Assembly: GCA_001599935.1 (NCBI GenBank)
Contig: BCIJ01000007.1
Coordinates: forward strand, 290,096 to 354,095
Direction: 5' to 3'
Source of the DNA: Holtermannia corniformis
Lineage: Eukaryota > Basidiomycota > Tremellomycetes > Holtermanniales
Length of the DNA stretch: 64,000 nucleotides
The notes under the pieces are model-generated. The model saw only the letters and a list, made by a program, of their open reading frames with translations, ran no database searches and was not told the origin of the DNA. A program made the position numbers and the translations under genes. Below are positions 54,470 to 64,000 of the stretch, one piece after another; within the stretch, counting starts at the first letter, position 1, and each line of letters begins with the position of its first letter.

Positions 54470-55361
54470 TCAGTAGTATCTGTGCTGTCAGCGTGGCTTG
54501 GGGCGGTGCGGAGGGGAACTGACTCGATCTCGAGCTGGGGCTGTCAGTGCGGGACTAGGGACCGGGTTGGAACTCACGAATTGGAACGCGACGTCGCGCG
54601 GGGACAAGACGTTGAGGCCGACGGCGTTGAACGTGTCGTGGTTTAGCGTCTGGATCGCGGCCTCCATCTTGCGGATCTCCTACTGTCATTAGCCTTTTTT
54701 CGTGCACAGAGAACTTGCTCACCCGCTCGAAATGGCCAATATTGAAGAACAGACTCAAGTGCAGACTGAACACCATCAAGACGTTATCGAGCAGCGCCTT
54801 GGTCGGCGAGTAAGCGCTCAACAAGTGCGCGTTGAGCGTATTGATCAGGATCTGAAACTGGGTGGGAGAGATGCGATCGTCGAGCTCGAGTGGGAAGGAA
54901 GAGAAGAACCTGGTGACGACCTGTTAGCACGCTTGTTTGGTCCGTGCGGACGCCGGTGCGAGCGTACTGGCAGACGTCGCCGCCACCCCAGTCGCGCTCA
55001 ATGCGGACAATCTCTTTCGGTAGATGCCTGCCTATGACGCCAGTCTGCGGTGTGCCGAAATACGACTGGGAGATGGGGAGTGCAGACAGTGGATACGCTG
55101 AGCGCGGTTTCCTGTCTTTGTCAGCACCAGCACGGTCGGCCATAAGAATGTCATCACCGACCCATGGCCAAACCGCCAATCGTCTGGTCGATCGACCGCC
55201 GTGGTCTCGGTCGCGTCCTGCCGTGCCCTATATGGCGTTCCCGAGGCGCCAAAGGTATGGAGTGGGATCCCACCGGACGTGTCGCTGGCGGAATCGGGAT
55301 GGGGGTGATACTTGTGGGTGTAGGTGCTTGGACCTGGGTCTTGCGACTGAGGAGGGTACAT
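54470..55361 (-). CDS. ERF4: Ras palmitoyltransferase regulatory subunit Erf4 (GOLGA7 family)
   Basis: Partner of the DHHC enzyme Erf2 in palmitoylating Ras. Starts MYPPQSQDPGPSTYTHKYHP (ATG 55359-55361). After introns, the Erf4 domain contains KEIVRIERDWGGGDVCQF, SLPLELDDRISPTQFQILIN, LNAHLLSAYSPTKALLDNVL and MVFSLHLSLFFNIGHFERVS, ending QLEIEYY with TGA at 54470-54472. The ERDW...FQ..LN pattern and the terminal EIEYY-type end are diagnostic of the family. Roughly eight short introns. Confidence 0.82.
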
Positions 55362-55701
55362 GAGGGAGTCAGCTTGAGCTGTGGATGGCGAGAGCGAGCT
55401 GCATCAACAGAACTCAAGAGGAGAAGAGCCGGCAACAAGATCTGAAACACTGTGCGCCTATTTTCTGGTTGCGCTGTTATTCAAGTGCCTAACTGCACAC
55501 CGGCGGAGATTACCGACTGTCCGGGGCGCCTATCTGGACCAGCTGATCGAGTGTTGCCATGCTACTCGTGGGGGAACAGAGTGAGCAAACACGGGTTGCA
55601 GCACCCTACAAGGACGAGGGCGCGGTCAGAGCGTGATCCTGCAGTCTGCTCCAGCCAGCACAGTACAGCGCAAGCCAAAGGGAGGGCAACACCACCAAAC
55701 C
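55362..55701. other. Divergent intergenic region with no recognised gene
   Basis: 340 bp between the ERF4 and TGL4 starts; short frames only. Confidence 0.45.
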
Positions 55702-58700
55702 ATGGCCACAGCATCGGCCAGCTCAAGCTCGAACTCATGTCAAGAAGACCTCTGGGACATCGACTATGTCAACGAAGAGTGAGTCTGATACGTGAGGATA
55801 TAGCTTACAGCTCAGCCACATCCGCGCATTCGCTCAAGCGCTCGCCGTGTCCGACCTGATCCCTGATACAGGCGAACAGTCACCCACGTCTCCAAAGTCG
55901 CCACCGATGGGTGCGACCTCGCTCTCGGTCGACAACGATGGGACAGAGCATCGATTGAATCCGCAAGGCGCAGCGTGGAACCACGGACCGGACAACCACC
56001 GTCATGATCGTGTTGAAAAGGTGCAGGCGTTGAGCGACTTTGCCCCAATTCACCAGAGGGTATCAAGTCGGTGAGTCGTTTGGTGCTACCGGAGTACAGC
56101 TGATGGGCTGTAGGAGGAAACCGCAGGCGATCACCCAGGGCTGGACGTTTCACCTGATCCGGTGGCCCCTATTGGTCCGTGCGGTGCTCGTCGATCGACG
56201 CGACTGATCCACTCAGGGCTTCATCTTTCTCATCATCTCGTGCGAGTTTGGCGCCTACGTCTTTACGCGTCAGATTGTCAACGTGTTCGAATGGTTCACC
56301 GCTTGTGAGTCGGCGCTTGCATGCGCCCACTTGCCGCTGACATGGCAGTCTTTGGTGGCGGTCAGAAACGCCGGCTCCGTCACGCCCTCCGCCGTTCCAC
56401 TACGTACGAGGACTGGGTCGCAGCCGCAAAGGACATGGACACCTACCTTGGGTTCGAGCAGTGGAAGCAGACAGAAGAAGACTCGCTGTACGACTATGCG
56501 CTCGTGCGCAAAGTCAAGCGCACGCTCGCGAGGCTCAAGGCGACAAACGATGTCCGCGGGCTCATGGACGTCTTGGAAATCTGCCTCAGGAGTAACTTTG
56601 CCGGCAGTGAGAGTGTCAGGCTGTACAGCGAGGTCAGTTTTGCGTGAGGGACGAAGCGCGCTGATGGGTAGACATTCTACGGGACCAAGAAGAATGTCGA
56701 AGAGTATGTGAGCGAGGTCGAGGCTGCGCTGGCGTTTGTGCGCACGTCGACGGATATCTCGAACGAGGAGAAACGGCGCTTCTTCCGTGCCGCTAATAAG
56801 AACTACGGCTCGTCGGCGCTCTGTCTATCTGGCGGCGCAAGCTTTGGCTACTACCAGTTCGTCCTCCTTCTCAGTGCCGTACCGTGCTGACCAGCGCAGT
56901 TTTGGCGTCGTGAAAGCGTTCATTGACGCCGACCTGCTCCCGCGCGTCATCACCGGCACTTCAGCCGGCGGCCTCGTCGCAGCGCTCACATGCACCCGGA
57001 CCGACGCCGAACTGAAACAACTGCTCAAGCCCGAGCTCGCAGACAAGATCACTGCATGCGAGGACTCGATCTCAGTCTGGGCAAAGAGGTTCTACAAGAC
57101 GGGCGCGAGGTTTGATACGATTGAATGGGCGAAGAGGGTTAGTCATGGGCAAGGGGGGAAAGGGCTGATGCGTGGTTCAGGCGGCGTTCTTTACGCGCGG
57201 CTCGTTGACGTTTAGAGAGGCTTATGAGCGGACGGGTAGAGCGCTCAACGTCTCGGTCATCCCGCATGATCGGCATTCGTGAGTGTACAGCCGAGAGTGA
57301 GCGAGGCTGATCAGCAGGCCGACAAAACTGCTCAACTACCTCACGAGTCCAAACTGCGTCATCTGGTCGGCAATCAGTATGTCTGCACTAGCGCGAGCGC
57401 AGATCCAGCTGACATCACCAGTCGCATCCGCCGCCGTTCCGGGCATCTTGAATTCCGTCGTGTTGATGCAGAAGAACAAGGACGGCACAATCAAGCCGAT
57501 GAATTGGGGCTCACGGTTCAAAGACGGCAGTCTGAGGTGAGTTCTGCGCGCAGGACACGGCACGGGCTGATGACTAAACAGGGTCGACATCCCGCTCCAA
57601 TCGCTCCATCTGCTGTTCAACGTCAACCACTCGATCGTCTCGCAGGTCAACCCGCATGTGCACCGTGAGTCCCGCCCTTGTAACGCGCTGGGTCGGTCTG
57701 ACGGTGCAGTCTTCTTTTTCGCGCCAAGAGGCGCGGTTGGGAAGCCGGTGATGCACCGCAAGGGCAAGGGATGGCGCGGAGGTGAGTGCCAAACGCTATG
57801 GAACGTGCTGATGGGATAGGCTTCGTCCTGAGTGCCATGGAGCAATATCTCAAGTTGGAACTCACAAAGAACTTCAAGGTGTGTCTCGGCCCCACTCTTC
57901 ACTCCTCACCTTGAACGAAGCATTCATCTTGTTCACGTCTAACAACCACAGGTGATCCGCGATCTCGAGCTGTTACCAACTATGCTGGGACAAGATTGGT
58001 CGTCTGTGTTCTTGCAGAAATTCGAAGGCAGCGTCACCATCTGGCCAAAGACGCGGTTCAGGGTGGGTCTGCTGGTCGGCGAGCTGCCGGGCTGACAATG
58101 CAGGATTGGTTGCGGATCTTGACGGATCCGGATCGGGCAGAGCTGGCGCGTATGCTGAGGGTCGGGCAGACGGTTGCGTGGCCCAAGGTGAGTCGGTTGA
58201 CCCCTGTAAGGAATAGTAGGCTGAGTGGTAGCTTCACATGATTGACAATCGACTCAAGATTGAGGTGAGGTGCTGTTAGCGCGACGTGACTGACGATGTA
58301 GCGCAATATCCTTCGTGGCCGGAGCGAAGTCCGAGCTGCGATCCGCCGAGACCGAATCACGACGGATGAGCCGGGATCGCCACAGTTGTCCGCTGGCGGT
58401 GGACCGAGCCAACAGATCCCGATCGAATCAGATGTTGACCTTGGGTTCGCCAAGCGCAACAAGCACGTCCACCGGGGTGTCCTCACAAACTCGCCGTCCG
58501 GCAGCGGGGTGTCTACACCCGCCTTTCTCAATGGGAATGCACTTGCCATCTCGGGTCTGGTCAAGCGAAGGAAAGGGGAGGCAGTGGACAAGCCGCACCG
58601 ACGGACGACGCGCGAGTCAGCCGAGGCTTTACTATCAGAGAGCGACTCGGATCAGGGCCCACAGCAAGACTACCTCTCCCCACCGTCGTCGCCGGAACGC

Positions 58701-59123
58701 CAGGGCTTTGCCTCGAGCCTCGGCTCGAGCTTCCAGCGTGTACGCACCCAGTCGTTCCCGGCGTTCAAGACGTCGTTCTCCCCCTTTCGCTCGCTTCGAA
58801 CCGGGCCATCTCCATTGCGAGAAGAGACCGAGACGCGAATGCGTCGATCTGGCTCGGCGTCGTCTCGCTCTCGCTGGTTTGGCGCGGGCGGAGCTAGGAG
58901 CGCCTTGACCGACTCGAGCAGCAGTGACGACGAAGACTTGGGGTCGCGCAGAGTCAATTCGACGAGCTCGCACGGCACGCCCTCGTTTCGGCTGCCTCTG
59001 AGCGGTTCGGACTCCGAAGGCCAAGTCGGTGTTGGCGGCGAGCGCGTCAACGCTGCCGATGTGGCAGGTGCGGCGGCCGAGGGTGAGCAGGCAAAGACGA
59101 CACCACCTCAACAGGATCTGTAA
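55702..59123 (+). CDS. Patatin-like triacylglycerol lipase (Tgl4/Tgl5 type)
   Basis: Lipid-droplet lipase. Starts MATASASSSSNSCQEDLWDI (ATG 55702, Kozak AAACCATGG). A central membrane segment LLGFIFLIISCEFGAYVF precedes the DUF3336 region (RRSTTYEDWVAAAKDMDTYL). The patatin domain has LCLSGGASFGYYHFGVVKAF (oxyanion loop) and ITGTSAGGLVAAL (GxSxG catalytic Ser), with the catalytic Asp in WGSRFKDGSLRVDIPLQSLH. The long C-terminal part (from about residue 590) is disordered, Ser-rich, and ends KTTPPQQDL, TAA 59121-59123. About fifteen introns, several under 50 bp. The three yeast paralogues Tgl3/4/5 share this layout; Tgl4-type is most likely given DUF3336 plus the membrane segment. Confidence 0.85.
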
Positions 59124-59172
59124 AATGTATACTTTACATGACGACATGAAACGATGCAATCCGTGTATGCGA

Positions 59173-60181
59173 CTACAGTGCCGTCCCCTCTTGTCGCTCG
59201 AGATCCTCGAGGCGCGCGATTTGTCTGATCGTCAGCAACGTTTGAGAAGCTCTGACGACTGACCGATCCCGTTGGACAGCCTGCCATCGCTGGAGCTTTG
59301 CGTGCTCGTGCACCCTGAACCCAAAGATCTTGGGGTCGTGACGATCGGCCTTGAGAGCGGCAGTGGCCGTCGAGACGTTGCCGACGCCACTGGGACCTTC
59401 GCGAACGGCGAGCGCTCCACTCCTGTTCACCTCTGCAGTCGAGCTGCCTACAGGCTGCCCCTTGCCTGGGACCATTTGCGGATACACCATAAAGAGCATG
59501 TGAGGGAACGTAGTCCCAAAGTAGGCGCCGTCAATCGAGCCGTGCCGATTCGATTTCGGCGAGTAAATGTCCTCGCACCGGGGACAGTAGAGCTTGACTG
59601 CCTTTTGATAGGGAATGTCAGAGAGCCCAACGGGGAGCAGCGGTTGCTGGTAGCAGTAGACGCGTGGGCACCGACCGAAATCGGCTTTGCGGTATTTTTC
59701 AAGCTGCCGGTTAGCGGCGGTGATTGAGGGTCGAGCTTACCATCTTTGTGAGACCGCGAGAGGTGATGATGTACCGGGCGTGGATCAGACCGTACAGGAA
59801 GCGGGCGCTCGTTTCGACGGCCTCGCGCACATCGTCGTCAAGGGCCTCGTCGTCTGCCAGTGTCAGCACAATTGATGTTGGCTGCCAACGCACCCAGCGA
59901 GTCGGTAATCAGATCAAGAGCACGCCCATACTCTTGCACGACCTCGCCGTTGAGGCCCGTCAGGTTGAAGCGGTCGAGGATGTAGTCCTCGTCGACCTCG
60001 GCAAAGTATTCCTACCGGGTCAGCCGAGTCCACATGCTAGCACCGACTCACATTGCCTTTGGTGGAGAGGAACCAGGTGATCCATCTGGCCCGTCAGTGT
60101 GCACATCAAAACCAGGCGGACACGTACGAGTTGGAGTAGTCGCTGTCGGATCCCGTCGAGAGTTCGTCCATCTCTGCTCGA
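59173..60181 (-). CDS. CKB1: Casein kinase 2 regulatory (beta) subunit
   Basis: Starts [15 protein letters not shown] (ATG 60179-60181). Exons give [60 protein letters not shown] and [20 protein letters not shown], then the zinc-finger block [18 protein letters not shown] and [20 protein letters not shown] with [20 protein letters not shown]. The C-terminal segment [20 protein letters not shown] and [15 protein letters not shown] end at TAG 59173-59175. Normal length for CK2 beta. Convergent with the lipase gene (49-bp gap). Confidence 0.9.
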
Positions 60182-60395
60182 TCAGTCTTGTTTTTCCTGA
60201 TCAGACCTGCCAGACGCACCGGCCAGGTTGATCTCGCTGCTGGATACCGTCCGCAACGCTGACAAGGATGACAAGACGGTGTGGTCGTCGGTTGATGGTG
60301 GACGGTGCAGAGTGGTGTGAGGGTTTGATGGCGCACTCTGCCGCGCTCGCTATGACTTGTCACCAACGGCTATAGCATCATTGATCACCTCTACA

Positions 60396-62874
60396 ATGAG
60401 TGCAGTGCTCGCAGACAAGTCGAGAGCACACCTCGGCAACCCACCGCCTGCTCCGTCGACGTCGGGCGACTCGGACTCGACAGCGCCGCCAGCTCAGGCC
60501 GCAGAGCCAGGTGTAGATGTCGCCGTGCTCAAGGATCTCGCCAGGACGGGCTTGCTCGACAGTCTGAACGCTGTGGGTACTCTCAGGCTGCTGCTCCTAG
60601 CTGACAAGGCCAGATCCAAGGAGCAAAGACGCTGATCCTAGACTCGGCGCTCGCTGGACCACTCGGCCTCGTCACCGATGTCGCCCTGCTCAAGGTGCGT
60701 TGATGGCCGCCAGACTCAGCTGACAGGGCAGCACCAAGCGGTCGACAAGATGTTCTGGCTCGAGCCAGGACCGCTGAATGTCTCCACCAAGAACGTCGTA
60801 TGGCTCTGCCGTCCCAGGCGCGGGTTCATGCACACGATTGCAGGTCGGTCATCGCTCTGGCCGTACACTACGCTCACTGGCGCAGAGCAGATCCGGGCGC
60901 ACCAGGCGGCACCATCAGGATCAAGCCCGCTGACCTATACCATCCTGTTCGTCCCGCGCGCGACCGAGCTGTGCAAGCAGACATTGGAAGAGGAGGGCGT
61001 GGCCGGCGACGTCAACATTGCAGAGGTGGGTATACCGCCCGCACACCACCGCTAACTCGCCCAGTTCAAGCTCGAGTTCATCCCGCTAGAAGAAGACGTG
61101 CTCAGCTTGGAGCTCGAGAATGTAGCGAGGGATGTCTACTTGGTACGCTCGGCGCGCTTGCTCCCACGGCTCTGACCTGCACAGTCTGGTGACGACACGG
61201 CTCTATACTATTCATCCCTGGCACTGCTCACATTCCAGCGAGCTTACGGACTGTTCCCACGCATCCTCGGCAAAGGCGACGCCGCGAGCGTACGTCAACT
61301 ACCCCTGGACCACGCCTGACCCCGCAGCGCCTCGCCAATCTCTTGCTCAAACATAGACAATCTGGTTTACCCCAGTTCAGCGACCTCGAAGCATCCGAGC
61401 AGGTTGACAGCTTGATCATTGTCGACCGAAGCACCGACTGGATCACGCCAATGTGCACACAGCTCACGTACGAGGGGTTGATCGACGAATACATTGGGAT
61501 CCGGAATAGTGAGTCGTAGCGCTCCCAACCGGGCTGACAAGCAGCGCACGTCGAGGTCAATCCCGCGCTCTTGTCGACTGCCCCACCATCCGCCTCGCCC
61601 TCTGCCAGTGGCCTCGCCTCGACTCCGATCACCAAGAAGAAGAAGCACCCGCTGTCATCGACCTCGGATCGACTGTTCAGTCAGCTGCGCGATCTCAACT
61701 TTGCCGTCGTCGGCAGCAAGCTCAGTAAAGTCGCCAAGCGGATCGAGGGCGACTATGGCGGCGTCAAAGACTTGAAGAGCGTGAGCCAGATGAAGGACTT
61801 TGTCGGTCGGCTGGGCGGCTTGCAGAGTGAACATCAGGGTTTACGCTTGCGTACGTAGTGACTGATAAGGACCGAACTGACAGACAGACACGGGCTTGAC
61901 CGAGCTTTTGATGCCGATTACACGGACGGAAGAGTTCAACAAGTCGCTCGAAGTACAGCAGAGTGCGTCTCTGCGGTCCATTGGCTCTGGCTGATCGCGC
62001 AGACCTCGTCGCCGGCTACAACGTGCTCGACCAGCTCGCGGCGATCGAAGACTTGATGAGCCGACAAGCACCAATGATGACCGTCCTCCGTGCAATGGTC
62101 CTCCTCAGCATCACCAGCGGTGGAGTCAAGCCAAAGAGTCTCGAGGCGTTCAAGCGCGACTTTCTCCAAGTACGTCACGGCCGTCTAGACTCACGCTCAC
62201 GGACAGACTTATGGCTACCACCACCTTCCCCTACTCATCGCGCTGCAAGATCTCGAGCTCCTGACCAAGTCGCCCACGCGACAAGCGTTTCCGTCCTTGC
62301 GCAAATCCCTTCGGCTCATCGTCGACGACGTGGATGACGCGGCACCCAACGACATCTCCTACGTCTACTCTGGCTACGCTCCCCTCAGTATCCGGCTGGT
62401 CCAGTGCGTCAGTCAAAAATCCTCAGTGCTCAGTACCTCGGCCGAGGATGCTGCAGCCGGGAAACGGGCCGTTCCACAAGCGCACCCGATCGTCGGCTGG
62501 AAAGGGTTTGAAGATGTGCTGGCGACTATTCCGGGCAAGACGGTAGATGAGGTGCAGCACAGTGAAGCTGGGGAGGCTGATCGGCGTGAGTTGCTTTTCC
62601 GCATTGAGCGCGCTGACAGCCGTAGGGATCTCAAAGGAAGCGGTCACGACGACGGTCGTGTTCTTCATCGGCGGCGTCACGTACGCCGAGATTTCGGCTC
62701 TGCGCTGGATGAACAAGCAGGCCAAAGGGCGGAGATACCTAATCGCAACCACCAACATTATCAATGGCAGTTCGGTGTGTTTCGTTTCCATAGTCGCGTT
62801 CCACCAGCTGACACTGCTAGCTGCTGCAAAGCTTTGGCGACTCGGCACCTGTACCACTAGCTCACGCGGCGTAA
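60396..62874 (+). CDS. VPS33: Vacuolar sorting protein Vps33 (Sec1/Munc18 family)
   Basis: SM protein of the HOPS and CORVET tethers for vacuole and endosome fusion. Starts [20 protein letters not shown] (ATG 60396). Spliced exons give [80 protein letters not shown] and [20 protein letters not shown], then [13 protein letters not shown], the Vps33 signature. Later blocks include [40 protein letters not shown] and [20 protein letters not shown]. The last exon (62821-62874) encodes [17 protein letters not shown] and TAA. About ten introns. Confidence 0.9.
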
Positions 62875-62892
62875 TGTATACATTCACATGGC

Positions 62893-63690
62893 CTAGGCTG
62901 GCGCAAACTCGGTATGGTGCTGGCCCTTGTTTGTCCCTTGCAGGTGTTCCGTCTTGGTGTCGAAATTGTGATGGCCAAAGTCTGGCTCCATCCACGCCTT
63001 TCAGCCAGTCAGCCGCCGGCACTCACAATCGAGCTCCATCTCTTCGAAATCCGTTGGCAAGTCTCGTCCGCCGACGGCCTTGACCCATTCGAGCGTGGCT
63101 GCCACGGCAGGCGCCACGGCGTCCGTCTCAACCACGAGCGCAGCGACCTGTTCCAGGTCTCCATACCTCGCGCCGACTGCCGTGGCGACGTCGGGAATCA
63201 CGAACAGGTTGTGGGCCCGGTGCGGGGAAATCGGCACTCGGGGCGACGCAGACGCACCAGACTGGATGATGCAGCCTGCGCGCCAGATGCAAATGCACTG
63301 CGCGAGCGAGACGTTCCATCCTTGATCATTTGACGCGCGTGCAAGGGTCAGCCACGCCCGAGGCAAGCTACGATATACCCCAAAACCCTGTACGAAAGCA
63401 CCAAGGATCGCGCCGTGTGTAGCGCGGCGCAGGAACTCGATGGATTCGTCGCGCTTGGCCTTGTCGTGGTTAAACGACGGCGGATGGTCGGTGGCGTGCG
63501 GCTTGGTTCACAAGAAATCAGCATTGCCACTCGAGTCGTTCGCACACTTATAGCCGCCGCTTACTCCCATTCCGATGTAGTGCACACCCCACTCGTCCTA
63601 GGCCTTCTTCTGCCACCGCTCAGTGCTCGCCCACCTTGTTGCCGCCATCAAGGATGACATCGCCCTTGACTTCATTACCGTCACGTTCTC
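62893..63690 (-). pseudogene. Decayed 6-phosphogluconate dehydrogenase copy
   Basis: Pieces align in order with 6-phosphogluconate dehydrogenase: GDVILDGGNK near 63650, then ERWQKKA*DEWGVHYIGMGV with a nonsense codon, then, after a large gap corresponding to about 200 missing residues, AKRDESIEFLRRATHGAILG, GWNVSLAQCICIWRAGCIIQ, and the C-terminus LPTDFEEMELD Y FGHHNFDTKTEHLQ joined by an intact intron, ending EFAPA with TAG at 62893-62895. Frameshifts occur around GEH and after MGVSGG. The C-terminal 150 residues are otherwise well preserved, so decay is recent. The stop lies 18 bp beyond the VPS33 stop codon. Confidence 0.75.
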
Positions 63691-63816
63691 AGTGCACGAC
63701 TGCCGCCGGCATGGGTAAACTATTAGATTGGGGAAGAACCGTGATGCATCTCGCTCGCTACGGCTCTACTTTGTAGGCTTCGCCTACGGCTCGCACGCCA
63801 CCCTGACTGTCTCGCC
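63691..63816. other. Spacer between the 6PGD relic and the inverted-repeat cluster
   Basis: Contains a duplicated CTACGGCTC (near 63759 and 63784) in otherwise unremarkable sequence. No gene seen. Confidence 0.4.
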
Positions 63817-63922
63817 GGATGCAGTATCATCTGCATCCTCGCCGGATGCGTCGCATCCTCGGCGCCTTGCCTACATCCTCTGCGCGCCAGACTTGTCTTG
63901 GCTACATCCGCGCCGGATGTAG
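63817..63922. repeat. Cluster of three perfect inverted repeats with a GGATG core
   Basis: Three palindromes within 106 bp: GGATGCAG...CTGCATCC (63817-63838, 8-bp arms, 6-bp loop), GGATGCG-T-CGCATCC (63844-63858, 7-bp arms) and CTACATCCG-CGC-CGGATGTAG (63902-63922, 9-bp arms). CGCCGGATG recurs in direct orientation between them. All arms match exactly. Confidence 0.75.
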
Positions 63923-64000
63923 TGTTCGCCAGATGCGGCGTCGCCCGCCGCGTCGTCCGCCCTGATGGCTGGCTGAGTGGCGTAATCCAACACTCCCCCA
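63923..64000. other. Right edge of window, no recognised feature
   Basis: 78 bp of GC-rich sequence with one more GATGCGG motif (near 63935); no gene identified. Confidence 0.4.

Overview
The window is nuclear DNA of a basidiomycete fungus, most likely a tremellomycete related to Cryptococcus or the Trichosporonales. The evidence is a GC-rich sequence, intron-dense genes whose introns are mostly 33-60 bp with GTGAGT-like donors and a CTGAC/CTAAC branch site just before the CAG acceptor, intergenic gaps often below 150 bp, and proteins (notably the Pfa4 palmitoyltransferase and the Pho81 homologue) that resemble Cryptococcus orthologues as I recall them. No tRNA, rRNA, complete transposon or CRISPR array was found. 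Gene models were spliced by hand, so the start, stop and quoted splice junctions are explicit, but not every internal intron was fixed.

Layout. 1-9.7 kb: the 3' part of COP9 signalosome subunit 1, a PHO81-type SPX-ankyrin-GDPD regulator, and two low-complexity proteins of unknown function. 9.8-17.7 kb: a fungal HypX-like formyltransferase/enoyl-CoA hydratase fusion, the copper chaperone for SOD1, a DH-domain RhoGEF and a small unknown protein. 17.8-23.6 kb: a small membrane protein, a YEA4/SLC35B4-type nucleotide-sugar transporter, IST1, RNA polymerase III subunit RPC53 and a small CxxC protein. 24-33.5 kb, all on the minus strand: endopolyphosphatase PPN1, phospholipase D, a multi-pass DUF6534-like membrane protein and the Hsp90 co-chaperone CNS1. 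34-46 kb: a single-pass membrane protein, MED7, a small unknown gene, an ERI1-like exonuclease, PFA4, a TatD nuclease, a large disordered protein and ERV2. 46.3-52 kb is the accessory-looking part: two small similar ORFs, SAF4/CCDC130, GGGGTTAG repeats, an orphan gene, and a PD-(D/E)XK-like gene whose 3' end overlaps an antisense orphan gene. 52.3-62.9 kb is again housekeeping: DBP3, ERF4, a TGL4-type lipase, casein kinase 2 beta and VPS33. The right edge holds a decayed 6-phosphogluconate dehydrogenase copy followed by a cluster of three perfect inverted repeats.

Themes. PHO81 and PPN1 are both phosphate/polyphosphate genes, and both have a GCACGTGTG element upstream, as expected for a Pho4-type bHLH site. 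RPC53 and DBP3 (Pol III and rRNA processing) both have TCACGTGA within about 90 bp of the start codon. PFA4 and ERF4 both serve protein palmitoylation, IST1 and VPS33 endolysosomal traffic. The most intriguing items are the HypX-like protein (a CO-forming hydrogenase-maturation enzyme family in a lineage with no known [NiFe]-hydrogenase), the nuclease-like locus at 49.5-52 kb, and the 6PGD relic with its inverted-repeat cluster.
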